64,000 nucleotides of DNA from assembly GCA_028292505.1 (NCBI GenBank), contig JAQGMF010000052.1:62001-126000 (forward strand). Reading direction: 5' to 3'. How positions within the stretch are numbered: the first letter of the stretch is position 1; every line of letters starts with the position of its first letter. This document shows, piece after piece, positions 16,937-24,938 of the stretch. Origin of the DNA: Rhodocyclales bacterium. GTDB taxonomy: Bacteria; Pseudomonadota; Gammaproteobacteria; Burkholderiales; Rhodocyclaceae. Under the pieces are notes generated by a model. The model had not been told where the DNA came from. It did no database searches and saw only the letters and a list, made by a program, of their open reading frames with translations. A program made the translations under genes and the position numbers.

Positions 16937-17698
16937 CTACTGGGCCCAATGCAGCTGCTCGATCACGCTCTGCGTTTCCTGCTCGGAAAAGAAATAGGGA
17001 TAGAGCGATTTGGCGCGGTTGTAGGCGCAACCGCCATATTCGCGAATTTGCTCCTCGATGTAGGCCAGTTCGCCATGCATGAGAACAGCGGGGGCTTCGA
17101 CGCGTTTGCAGGTGCGCTCCGCACCTACTTGGCTGAGTCCGAGCATGCGCTGGTAAAACCCCGAGTGACGAGGATTGACCTCAATGAAGACGTCACTGAC
17201 TTGATGAATTTTCCGTCCGAAAATAAAGGCCAGATGGAATAGCGAGGCAAACACTTCCTTGGAGTAGCGCGTCGGCGCTAGCGCGAAGCGCGTCAGCTCG
17301 CAGCAGTGGGCGCCGCGATGGCCGCGATATCGGTCTATATCGTTCCGGTAGAGTTCATCGGCGAGCAGACCTTCATCCGAATCGGTACGCAGCGTCAATG
17401 TACCGATAAGGCTTTCTTCGTGGTACGCGGCAAACGTAAGTTGATGCGTCGGCCGTCTGGATACCTCGTTTTCGAGTTGGTAGCCGCGCCATGCATAGCG
17501 TTGCTGGACGAGGTCCGTGGTCAGGGCAAATTCGGAGTCGTCAGCGATATGGCAGAGACGGAAAGCCCGATCGGCCAGCTTGATGCGCGTCCGCTCAGCC
17601 CGTCGCCATGCCTGCCGCTGATGAAAATCCTGGCTGGGTGTGCCAGGCAAAATCGGATTTCGTCCTGCCAATCGCGTCGAGCTGAGTCCATCGCGCAT
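16937..17698 (-). CDS. FeeM-type N-acyl amino acid synthase-like acyltransferase
   Basis: A 253-residue GNAT-fold protein of the FeeM group, without PilZ. Landmarks are FALTTDLVQQRYAWRGYQ (substrate arm), LTFAAYHEESLIGTLTLR, CELTRFALAPTRYSKEVFASLFHLAFIFGR and VFIEVNPRHSGFYQRMLG, parallel to NPRHIGLYESLL in its neighbour. Such enzymes make N-acyl amino acids from acyl-ACP and an amino acid. The ATG at 17698 has AAGGA at proper spacing; the TTG at 17713 is an alternative. Its stop lies six bases from the stop of the convergent PilZ fusion, with no terminator between them. The upstream region carries a 14-bp hairpin. Confidence 0.82.
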   Translation of the reverse strand: MRDGLSSTRLAGRNPILPGTPSQDFHQRQAWRRAERTRIKLADRAFRLCHIADDSEFALTTDLVQQRYAWRGYQLENEVSRRPTHQLTFAAYHEESLIGTLTLRTDSDEGLLADELYRNDIDRYRGHRGAHCCELTRFALAPTRYSKEVFASLFHLAFIFGRKIHQVSDVFIEVNPRHSGFYQRMLGLSQVGAERTCKRVEAPAVLMHGELAYIEEQIREYGGCAYNRAKSLYPYFFSEQETQSVIEQLHWAQ

Positions 17699-17732
17699 TG
17701 TTTTTCCTTCCAAGCTGAGGCGTTACTCTGTG

Positions 17733-17765
17733 CAGACTGTTGCTCATCAGGTGAGCAACAGTCTG
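17733..17765. repeat. 14-bp perfect inverted repeat in the leader of the FeeM-type gene
   Basis: CAGACTGTTGCTCA (17733-17746), five-base spacer, then its exact reverse complement (17752-17765). It lies 35 bases upstream of the ATG at 17698 on the minus strand. No U-run follows on either strand, so a regulator operator or an mRNA hairpin that controls translation is more likely than a terminator. Confidence 0.7.
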
Positions 17766-17913
17766 CCAGGAAGCGAGAACGGGCCCGATCTTAACTCGCC
17801 TTTCTGACGATTGCGGTATTTTGTGCGGAGCAGCAGCAAAATGTCCGATGAACGGAAGCAGCGTTACTATTGCGGCAATCCGGGCCCGTTTTTTGCGACC
17901 GCCCCGGAAAAAA

Positions 17914-18075
17914 TCAGTCGTTTGCCGCGCACTCCGGTAGGTTCATGGAGGCTCGCGCCGCCCATGAGGGCGGGTAGTTCATGAGCGGACAGGCGCTACA
18001 ATCCTCGGCTGGACCGGGATAGTATGTGCAGGTGTGGCATTGTTCCGCTTTGGTCACTAAGTGTCCGGGTAGCAT
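17914..18075 (-). CDS. Possible small Cys-rich protein (53 aa)
   Basis: A short frame in the divergent region whose product contains CHTC and, nine residues later, CSAC, a spacing compatible with a small zinc ribbon or Fe-S knuckle. It is followed by a PLMNYPPSW segment and a last cysteine near the end. No Shine-Dalgarno sequence is evident, and the frame extends open for a long way upstream on the antisense of the EPS leader, so it could be chance. Codon third positions look moderately GC-rich. I do not recognise a family. Confidence 0.22.
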   Translation of the reverse strand: MLPGHLVTKAEQCHTCTYYPGPAEDCSACPLMNYPPSWAARASMNLPECAAND

Positions 18076-18147
18076 GTTTGCTGCATTGCGGACATTTCGT
18101 ATTGTGAGATTCCCTTGTCGGGGAATGCAGTCATCCGGAGGTTTGAA

Positions 18148-18777
18148 ATGGTGCGAAGTCTCTTTCTGAAGATGCCTGGCGGCGTTCTCTGTGCGGTTCT
18201 TCTGAGCTTTGCCGTGCTGGTCGCGGGCTGCGCGAAAAGTTATCCGCCAGCGCCGGCCAGCGTCGCTTCGGCGGATTATAACTATGTCATAGGGCCGGGC
18301 GACTCGGTCAACATCGTCGTATGGCGTAATCCGGAATTGTCCATGAGTGTGCCCGTGCGCCCGGACGGCCGCATCACGACGCCGCTTGTCGAGGACCTGC
18401 CTGCAATCGGCAAAAGCGCTCACACCCTGGCGCGCGATATCGAAAAAGCCCTGTCGAACTACATTCGCGATCCGGTCGTGACGGTGGTGGTAACCAATTT
18501 CGTCGGACCGTACAGCGAACAGATTCGTGTGGTCGGCGAAGCGGCCAAGCCCCAGGTGCTGTCGTATCGCCAACAGATGACGCTACTGGATGTGATGATT
18601 GCCGTCGGTGGCATGACTGATTTCGCGGACGGCAACCATGCCACCATTCTGCGCACTTCCGAAGGCAACAAGCAGTACAGCGTCAGGCTCAAGGATCTGC
18701 TCAAGCGCGGCGATGTGTCGGCCAACGTCGAGGTCAAACCGGGCGACGTATTGGTCATTCCGCAAAGCTGGTTCTAA
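18148..18777 (+). CDS. Wza-like polysaccharide export lipoprotein, XrtA/PEP-CTERM type
   Basis: A 209-residue outer-membrane auxiliary export lipoprotein. The signal peptide ends in the lipobox LVAGC with lipidated C28. The rest holds a Poly_export domain (YNYVIGPGDSVNIVVWRNPELS to TTPLVEDLPAIGKS) and a SLBB-like domain (QIRVVGEAAKPQVLSYRQQMTLLDVMIAVGG), ending in VKPGDVLVIPQSWF. It is shorter than E. coli Wza and fits the PEP-CTERM subfamily (recalled as TIGR03027). ATG 18148 has GGAGG seven bases upstream; an in-frame upstream ATG at 18115 is less likely. First gene of the XrtA EPS operon. Confidence 0.92.
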   Translation: MVRSLFLKMPGGVLCAVLLSFAVLVAGCAKSYPPAPASVASADYNYVIGPGDSVNIVVWRNPELSMSVPVRPDGRITTPLVEDLPAIGKSAHTLARDIEKALSNYIRDPVVTVVVTNFVGPYSEQIRVVGEAAKPQVLSYRQQMTLLDVMIAVGGMTDFADGNHATILRTSEGNKQYSVRLKDLLKRGDVSANVEVKPGDVLVIPQSWF

Positions 18778-18856
18778 TGCGCGTGGCATATTGATGGCGT
18801 GGTTTGTTACTGTGCCATTTCAATGACGATGTTATATTTTATTGCGGATATTCTGA

Positions 18857-20383
18857 ATGGATGATCTGATCAGACGCCTCGTGGCGTATGCCCGTGGCGC
18901 ATGGCGTTTTCGTTGGTGGGGCTTGCTTGCCGCCTGGCTGGTAGGTGTTGCCGGTGCAGTAGCGGTGTACGTGCTGCCCGACAAGTACGAAGCCACGGCG
19001 CGCATCTACGTCGACACGCAATCGGTATTGGCGCCGCTGATGTCTGGGCTCACTGTGCCGAACGATATCAACCAGCAGGTGACAATGTTGTCGAAGACGT
19101 TGATCAGCCGGCCGAACGTCGAAAAGCTGATCCGCATGGCCGACCTGGATCTTACCGCCAAGACCAAGAACCAGCGCGAGGATTTGATCGACGATGTCAA
19201 CAAGCGCCTGCGCATTCAGAGCGTCGGCAAGGACAATCTCTACACGCTGGCTTTCCTCGACGCGCAGCCGGAACGCGCCAAGCGCGTCGTGCAGTCGCTC
19301 GTGTCGATCTTCATCGAGTCGGGGCTGGGAGACAAGCGCAAGGACTCGGATTCGGCGCGACGTTTTATCGAAGACCAGATCAAGAGTTACGCGCAGAAGC
19401 TCGATGACGCCGAAACGCGCCTCAAGGAATTCAAACTGAAGAACATGGCGCTGGTCGGCGATAGCGCCAAGGACACGGTGGGACAGTTGCGCGATGTCTC
19501 GGATAAATTGCGTCAGGCACAGCTGGAATTACGCGAGGCCGAGAATTCACGCGATGCGATCAAACACCAGCTCACTGGCGAAGCGCCTGGTGGGGCCGCC
19601 GCGATCGACGCCGGTTTTCCCGAACTGGATAACCGCATCGACACGATGAAGAAACAGCTCGACGATCTGCGTCGCAGCTACACCGACAACCATCCCGACG
19701 TCATAGGCACCCAACGCGTGCTGGCCGATCTGGAGAGACAGCGTGCCGAGGAGCTCAAGGCACGCAAGAGCAATCCGGGCGCACCTGTGGCGTCGACGAA
19801 TCCTGTCTATCAACAGCTCAAGATATCGATGACGGATGCCGAGGCCAGGGTGGCACAACTCAAGACGCGCGTGGCCGAATATGACGCGCGTGCCGTACAG
19901 TCCAAGGAGCTCATGCGTCTTGCACCGCAGATCGAACAGGAACTGGCGCAGCTCAATCGCGACTACCAGATACACAAGCAGGAATATGACCAGTTGGTAA
20001 CGCGACGCGAGTCCGCGAACATGTCGGCACAGATGGATTCGGTGGCCGGCGTGGCCGACTTCAGATTGATCGATCCGCCAAGCGTGCCGACCAAGCCTTC
20101 AGCGCCGAACCGCAGCATGTTGATGCCGCTAGTGGGGCTGCTGGCGCTCGTGGCCGGTGGAGCGCTGACGGTTTTGCTGGACCAGATTCGTCCGGCATTC
20201 TTCGATAGTCGTGTGTTGCGCGAATCGACTGGCTTGCCGATTCTCGGCTCGGTGTCGGTAACGCCGAATCCCGAACGCGCGCGGCGCAGTAATCGCAGTC
20301 GCTGGCTCTTCGTGGGCGGCGTTGGTTCCCTGGTCAGCGTGTTCGGCGCGCTGACCGTATTGCTACTTCTTTTGAGCCGCTGA
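18857..20383 (+). CDS. Wzz/chain-length determinant protein, XrtA/PEP-CTERM type
   Basis: A 508-residue inner-membrane protein with a helix near residues 17-37, a long periplasmic coiled-coil region (about 150-400; NKRLRIQSVG, RRFIEDQIKSYAQKLDDAETRLKEFK, RELMRLAPQIEQELAQLNRDYQ-like), the proline-rich PSVPTKPSAPNRSM segment and a second helix at 418-440, then an extra C-terminal hydrophobic stretch at 485-506. It is a Wzz/GumC-type co-polymerase without its own kinase, which is the separate gene next door. It sets EPS chain length together with that kinase and the Wza-like protein. Family recalled as TIGR03007. Confidence 0.92.
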   Translation: MDDLIRRLVAYARGAWRFRWWGLLAAWLVGVAGAVAVYVLPDKYEATARIYVDTQSVLAPLMSGLTVPNDINQQVTMLSKTLISRPNVEKLIRMADLDLTAKTKNQREDLIDDVNKRLRIQSVGKDNLYTLAFLDAQPERAKRVVQSLVSIFIESGLGDKRKDSDSARRFIEDQIKSYAQKLDDAETRLKEFKLKNMALVGDSAKDTVGQLRDVSDKLRQAQLELREAENSRDAIKHQLTGEAPGGAAAIDAGFPELDNRIDTMKKQLDDLRRSYTDNHPDVIGTQRVLADLERQRAEELKARKSNPGAPVASTNPVYQQLKISMTDAEARVAQLKTRVAEYDARAVQSKELMRLAPQIEQELAQLNRDYQIHKQEYDQLVTRRESANMSAQMDSVAGVADFRLIDPPSVPTKPSAPNRSMLMPLVGLLALVAGGALTVLLDQIRPAFFDSRVLRESTGLPILGSVSVTPNPERARRSNRSRWLFVGGVGSLVSVFGALTVLLLLLSR

Positions 20384-20398
20384 GTCGGGGGAAATGTC

Positions 20399-21352
20399 GT
20401 GAGCCTTATTGAAAAAGCGGTTGAACGGCTGGATCAGCTCAAGCGCGCAGGCGTGACGCCGCAGGGCGTCGAGGCGCCGTCAATCATCGAACAAGCAGTC
20501 GCGCAGCAATCTGCCGCGCAAGTCGCTTCACCCGTGGCCGAAAAGGCCGCTCCGCCGGCTGCACCAAAAGTTGCGGTCGTCGAAGAGTCGTCGGTACAAA
20601 GTCGTCAGATCGACATCGATCTCACGCGTCTCGGCGCCATCGGCATGGTGACGCCACTCAATACCCGTTCCATGATTGCGGAAGAGTATCGCGTCATCAA
20701 GCGCCCGTTGCTGCGCAATGTGTCGCAAGGCTCCGAGACCGATGCGTACCACCGCAATCTCATTATGGTGACCAGCTCCGTACCGGGCGAGGGCAAGAGC
20801 TTCAGTTCCATCAATCTGGCCATCAGCATGGCGATGGAACTGGATCGCACCGTGTTGCTGGTGGATGCCGACGTATCGCGCCCTTCGGTGCTCAATCATC
20901 TGGGCCTGCCGCCAGCACGAGGATTGATGGACTTGTTGTTGAACGATCAAGTCCAACTGCCGGACGTCTTGTTGCGGACCAACATCGAGAAGCTGACCAT
21001 CCTGCCTGCGGGTATGCCGCACCAGCGCGCCACCGAATTTCTCGCCAGCGATGCGATGGTACGTCTGCTCGACGAGTTGGCCACACGTTATGCCGATCGC
21101 GTAATCGTTTTCGATTCACCGCCCTTGCTCATGACCACCGAAGCACGCGTCCTGGCGACGCACATGGGTCAGGTCGTTGTCGTCGTGGAGGCGGGGCGTA
21201 CATCGCAAGCGATGGTCCGCCAGGCGCTTAGCACGATAGAGGCCTGTCCGGTCAAGCTGATGTTGCTGAACAAAACGCGCGACATCGGTCCAGGCGGCTA
21301 TTACGGTTATTACTCACCGTATGGCTATGGACAGCAAGAGCGCGAACACTGA
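20399..21352 (+). CDS. XrtA-associated tyrosine autokinase (BY-kinase)
   Basis: A 317-residue cytosolic kinase. Walker A SSVPGEGKSFSSINLA (about 126-141), Walker A' VLLVDADVSRPSV and Walker B VIVFDSPPLL show a BY-kinase. The C-terminus has a tyrosine cluster (GGYYGYYSPYGYG) that would be the autophosphorylated tail. The first 80 residues are Ala/Val-rich linker. It pairs with the preceding Wzz-like membrane protein to control polymerisation and export. GTG start at 20399 behind GGGGGA, 15 bases after the previous stop. Family recalled as TIGR03018. Confidence 0.93.
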   Translation: MSLIEKAVERLDQLKRAGVTPQGVEAPSIIEQAVAQQSAAQVASPVAEKAAPPAAPKVAVVEESSVQSRQIDIDLTRLGAIGMVTPLNTRSMIAEEYRVIKRPLLRNVSQGSETDAYHRNLIMVTSSVPGEGKSFSSINLAISMAMELDRTVLLVDADVSRPSVLNHLGLPPARGLMDLLLNDQVQLPDVLLRTNIEKLTILPAGMPHQRATEFLASDAMVRLLDELATRYADRVIVFDSPPLLMTTEARVLATHMGQVVVVVEAGRTSQAMVRQALSTIEACPVKLMLLNKTRDIGPGGYYGYYSPYGYGQQEREH

Positions 21353-21354
21353 TC

Positions 21355-22893
21355 GTGAATACTGGCCCGACCTGCTTTCGCCCGCAACTACGTTCGCTGG
21401 CATTGCTTTGTGCCCTGGCAATGCAATCGGCATATGCGGGAACTTGGAGTGGGGCGGCTGGTTTGCAGTTGGGCGAAACCTATAGCGACAACATCGGTCG
21501 TCAGCCTACGGGGACGCGCAGTAATTGGGCGACGGAGGCGTCGCCCTACATTACTTATTCGGGACGCGGCGCGCGATCCAGCGGCAGTCTGGATGCGCGT
21601 CTGCAGAACTACCTGAACAGCGACAGCCAGACGGGCAATCGCACCGGTTTGCAACTTAACGCCACCGGAAATCTGGAGGCCTACGAGAACCACTTGTTCA
21701 TTGATGGTCTGGTGAACAACAGCCGACAACAGGTATCCCAGTTTCAGGCTGCCGATGCCAGTTATGGCCGCTCAAGTAATAGTACCGAGGTGACGCGTGT
21801 GTCGCTGTCGCCGTATCTGCAGTGGCACCTCGGCAATTCAACGCAGGCTGTCGCGCGCTACCGTTACGAGAAAGTTCAGGCCGACGCTGGTTTTGCTTCT
21901 GGGCAATCGGATACCGTAACACTGGATTTGCGCAACGGGTCTGCTTTCGGACGTTTGGGCTGGGCATTCAACGCCTCGCACTACGATACGGAAAGTCAAT
22001 CCGCAGCGGCAGGTAGCAATAACAGTTACAGCGGTACGCTTACTTACGCGGTAACGCCGGAACTGCTCGCATCTTTGTCCGGGGGTCAGGAGTTTGCGGA
22101 TTTTCAGGCTGGAAACCGCCAACATTCCTGGAATTGGGGCGGCGGTTTGCAATGGCATCCGGATGAGCGCACGACCATCGTGGCGCAGACGAGTAAGCGC
22201 TTCTTCGGGCGTGGCTTCAACTACCAGGTATCGCATCACTTCCAGCGCTCGGCGCTGGAGTGGAGCTATTCGCGCGATTTGAATGCCTCTTCGAGCACCA
22301 CAGGACTTGGCCAAGTGAGTTATATATCTGCGAGTACCCGCGAGGCATATAACGCTGAGTGGGCAGCGACGAGCTATATCACGGACGAAAAAGAGCGCAA
22401 TGCGGTTGTCTTGCAGAACCTTGCAACCCGTGGCATTTCAATATTCGATCTTATGCAACTTGACTATCTATCCGGCCAGTCGTCAATCAACAAACAAATG
22501 CGTTTGGCATGGGTTCTGTACGGCGTCAGGAATTCGGTTAACCTGTCGGCGCATCGCTCCGACCGCCAGGCTATTTCGCAACGTGGCATTGTTCAGATCG
22601 GCGACGATTTGTCGACTCATGACCAAGTGAAGGAACGTGGTTGGGATGCAAACTGGACGCATAACCTGTCTGCGCTGACGACTTGGGGTTTGCACTACGG
22701 CAATTCGGATATCAGCGGCCTGACCACCGGCGGCCAATTGAATTCCACGCATAGCGCCACTATTGGCACGTCGCTCAACACGCAGCTTGCGCCTTCGACA
22801 ACAGGCAGCGTGGGCTACACTCACACTCGCTCAACCGGCACGGCCGATTACCGCGAGAACGCGGTGGCAGTGCAGCTCAATCATCGTTTCTAG
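21355..22893 (+). CDS. PEP-CTERM system outer-membrane beta-barrel protein
   Basis: A 512-residue exported protein: basic start, hydrophobic stretch ending AYAGTW, then alternating beta strands to a terminal NHRF with final phenylalanine, the outer-membrane barrel signature. Repeated strands such as GAAGLQLGETYSDNIGRQ and GLQLNATGNLEAYENHLFIDG match the uncharacterised PEP-CTERM barrel family (recalled as TIGR03016), sometimes proposed as an EPS secretin-like partner because the locus has no other large porin. GTG at 21355 follows the kinase stop by two bases. Confidence 0.85.
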   Translation: MNTGPTCFRPQLRSLALLCALAMQSAYAGTWSGAAGLQLGETYSDNIGRQPTGTRSNWATEASPYITYSGRGARSSGSLDARLQNYLNSDSQTGNRTGLQLNATGNLEAYENHLFIDGLVNNSRQQVSQFQAADASYGRSSNSTEVTRVSLSPYLQWHLGNSTQAVARYRYEKVQADAGFASGQSDTVTLDLRNGSAFGRLGWAFNASHYDTESQSAAAGSNNSYSGTLTYAVTPELLASLSGGQEFADFQAGNRQHSWNWGGGLQWHPDERTTIVAQTSKRFFGRGFNYQVSHHFQRSALEWSYSRDLNASSSTTGLGQVSYISASTREAYNAEWAATSYITDEKERNAVVLQNLATRGISIFDLMQLDYLSGQSSINKQMRLAWVLYGVRNSVNLSAHRSDRQAISQRGIVQIGDDLSTHDQVKERGWDANWTHNLSALTTWGLHYGNSDISGLTTGGQLNSTHSATIGTSLNTQLAPSTTGSVGYTHTRSTGTADYRENAVAVQLNHRF

Positions 22894-22901
22894 GGGCCGT
22901 T

Positions 22902-24029
22902 ATGTACGAGTCATTTTACGGCCTGACCGGCAGGCCATTCCAGCTTAATCCCGATCCGAGTTTCTACTATGGCAGCCGCGGCCATCGCCGCGCCATGGCC
23001 TACCTCGAATATGGTCTTCACCAGAACGAAGGTTTCATTGTCATCACCGGCGAAGTCGGTGCCGGCAAGACGACCATGGTACGCAGCCTGCTGCAGAAAC
23101 TGGAGCAGTCCAAGGTTGTCGCTGCGCATCTGGTGAGCACCCAGATAGATGCCGATGACATATTGCGACTGGTGGCGGCGTCGTTCGGCATACCCGCCAA
23201 GGGCATCGACAAGTCCGATCTGTTACTGGCGTTGGAGGCTTTCCTGGTGTCGGTGACGGCTTCGGGCAAACGCGCGTTGCTGATCGTCGACGAGGCGCAG
23301 AATCTCACGCCGCGCGCCGTCGAAGAGCTACGCATGCTGTCGAATTTTCAGCTCGAAGATCATGCCTTGCTGCAAAGTTTTCTCGTCGGTCAGCCGGAGT
23401 TCCGCGACACGATGCAGAGTCAGCATATGTCGCAATTGCGCCAACGCGTGATTGCCACCTATCACCTTGGTCCAATGGACGCGGACGAGACGCGTGCCTA
23501 CATGGAGCACCGCCTCAAGCGTGTTGGCTGGAAGGGCGATCCGCGCATCGAGCCATCGGCTTTCGCTGCCATACATGCCTTCACGGGCGGCGTGCCGCGC
23601 AAGATCAATACGCTGTGCGATCGCTTGTTACTGGCGGGTTTTCTCACCGAGAGCCATGTGGTCACCGAAGCCAATGTGGAAGAGGTGATCCGCGAGATTC
23701 GCGAAGAGACACCGCAGTTGACATCGAAAGCTGCCGCTGCGGATGCGCGCAGCGCGACACGCGAAGATTTCATGTCGGCCCTCGGCGGTTTTTCAGCCAG
23801 CGGTGCCGCAGGCTTGATGGGCAATCCCGACTTGCTGCGCCAGCTTTCCGATGCGGCGGCGGGCTTTCAGGCTTCACGTCTGGAAGAGCGCATTTCGCGT
23901 CTGGAAAATACTTTTGCAGCCATGCTCTCGCTGCTGCAGCAGGGTAGCGTGGCGACCCCGGTGCCGCCTGCCTCGTCGGCGAAGGTGTCGCCTCTGAACC
24001 CGGACAAGCGCGCAGCCAAAGGTTCGTAG
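22902..24029 (+). CDS. XrtA/PEP-CTERM system-associated ATPase
   Basis: A 375-residue AAA ATPase of the ExeA/GspA-like group. The N-terminus MYESFYGLTGRPFQLNPDPSFYY is the family's hallmark. Walker A GEVGAGKTT lies near residues 50-58, Walker B ALLIVDEAQN near 125-134, and the sensor region LRQRVIATYHLGPMDADETRAYMEHRLKRVGW follows. The C-terminal 100 residues are Ala/Ser-rich with a short coiled coil (RLEERISRLENTFAAML). Role in EPS export is inferred from constant position in XrtA loci (recalled as TIGR03015). Start ATG eight bases after the barrel stop. Confidence 0.92.
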   Translation: MYESFYGLTGRPFQLNPDPSFYYGSRGHRRAMAYLEYGLHQNEGFIVITGEVGAGKTTMVRSLLQKLEQSKVVAAHLVSTQIDADDILRLVAASFGIPAKGIDKSDLLLALEAFLVSVTASGKRALLIVDEAQNLTPRAVEELRMLSNFQLEDHALLQSFLVGQPEFRDTMQSQHMSQLRQRVIATYHLGPMDADETRAYMEHRLKRVGWKGDPRIEPSAFAAIHAFTGGVPRKINTLCDRLLLAGFLTESHVVTEANVEEVIREIREETPQLTSKAAAADARSATREDFMSALGGFSASGAAGLMGNPDLLRQLSDAAAGFQASRLEERISRLENTFAAMLSLLQQGSVATPVPPASSAKVSPLNPDKRAAKGS

Positions 24030-24060
24030 CCGGCGCCAGACAACGCAGCAAGAGGAAGCA

Positions 24061-24906
24061 ATGATCAACGCCCTGACTGTCGACGTGGAAGACTATTTTC
24101 AGGTTTCCGCGCTGGCGCCGCATTTTCCGCGTTCCGGCTGGGATGGCGTGCCGTGCCGCGTCGAGAAAAATGTTGATCGCATATTGGCGACGCTGCACGA
24201 GTATGGCGCCAAAGCCACTTTTTTTACGCTCGGCTGGCTTGCGGAACGCTATCCGAAGCTGGTGCGCCTGATCGTTATGGAAGGTCACGAGCTGGCCAGT
24301 CATGGCTACGGCCACGAGCGCGCGACCGATCAGACGCGCGGCGCTTTCCTTGCCGACATCCAGCTTGCCAAGGCAGTGCTCGAAGATATCGGTGGTATCG
24401 AGGTGAGAGGCTATCGCGCGCCGAGTTTTTCGTTCAGCGATAAGAATCCGTGGGCGCACGACTGCCTGCAGGAAACCGGCTACACCTACAGCTCCAGCGT
24501 CTATCCGGTAGTGCATGATCACTACGGCATGCCGGATTCGCCGCGCTTTCCGTATTTGCATGACAGCGGCATTGTCGAGATTCCGGTTACGACGGCACGG
24601 GTGATGGGCCGCAATTGGCCAGCGGGCGGTGGTGGCTATTTCCGTTTCCTGCCGTATGGTGCATCGCGCTGGATGATCCGGCGGGTGAACAAGTCCGATG
24701 GCAAGCCGGCCATCTTTTACTTTCACCCCTGGGAAATCGATCCGGAGCAGCCGCGCGTGGAAGCCGCATCGGCGAAGACACGCTTTCGCCATTACGTGAA
24801 TCTCGACAAGACGCAGTCGCGCCTGGAGTCCCTGCTGAAGGACTTTCAATGGGGCCGCGTCGACGAAGTCTTTCTCGATAAGGCATACAAGCTTCCGACA
24901 TCCTAA
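24061..24906 (+). CDS. XrtA system polysaccharide deacetylase (NodB fold with DUF3473)
   Basis: A 281-residue carbohydrate esterase 4 enzyme. The first catalytic motif is at the very N-terminus (LTVDVEDYFQVSAL with metal aspartate), the second is ELASHGYGHERA with the HxxxH metal pair, and the third is RGYRAPSFS. The C-terminal DUF3473 part includes FYFHPWEIDPEQPR. It should remove N-acetyl groups from the EPS, in the periplasm or at its synthesis site; no signal peptide is visible. AGAGGAAG precedes the ATG. Family recalled as TIGR03006. Confidence 0.93.
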   Translation: MINALTVDVEDYFQVSALAPHFPRSGWDGVPCRVEKNVDRILATLHEYGAKATFFTLGWLAERYPKLVRLIVMEGHELASHGYGHERATDQTRGAFLADIQLAKAVLEDIGGIEVRGYRAPSFSFSDKNPWAHDCLQETGYTYSSSVYPVVHDHYGMPDSPRFPYLHDSGIVEIPVTTARVMGRNWPAGGGGYFRFLPYGASRWMIRRVNKSDGKPAIFYFHPWEIDPEQPRVEAASAKTRFRHYVNLDKTQSRLESLLKDFQWGRVDEVFLDKAYKLPTS

Positions 24907-24938
24907 TCACTGCACTCGCATTTTCCGCAAAATTCCTC

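Larger units (their letters stand above)
17699..18147. other. Divergent intergenic region upstream of the XrtA EPS operon
   Basis: 450 bases between a minus-strand acyltransferase gene and the plus-strand EPS operon, which must hold promoters for both. Besides the hairpin at 17733-17765 there is a weak sigma-54-like match at 18067-18082 on the plus strand (GGGTAG, spacer, TTGCT; GG and GC ten bases apart, -24 block poor), which would start transcription near 18093. Two tiny ORFs (plus 17841-17984, minus 17914-18075) overlap here; neither is secure. Confidence 0.4.

Noticed and set aside
17750..17770. TGGCAG...TTGCT sigma-54-like site (minus strand) in the FeeM-type leader
   Set aside because: Spacing is nine bases, and the match is part of the 14-bp hairpin rather than an independent promoter.
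17841..17984. 47-residue plus-strand frame starting MSDERKQRYY
   Set aside because: No family, overlaps the Cys-rich frame on the other strand, and its GGAG is ten bases away; insufficient support.
18032..18050. TGGCAT...CCGCT sigma-54-like site upstream of the EPS operon
   Set aside because: GG and GC are only nine bases apart instead of ten, so the -24/-12 geometry fails.
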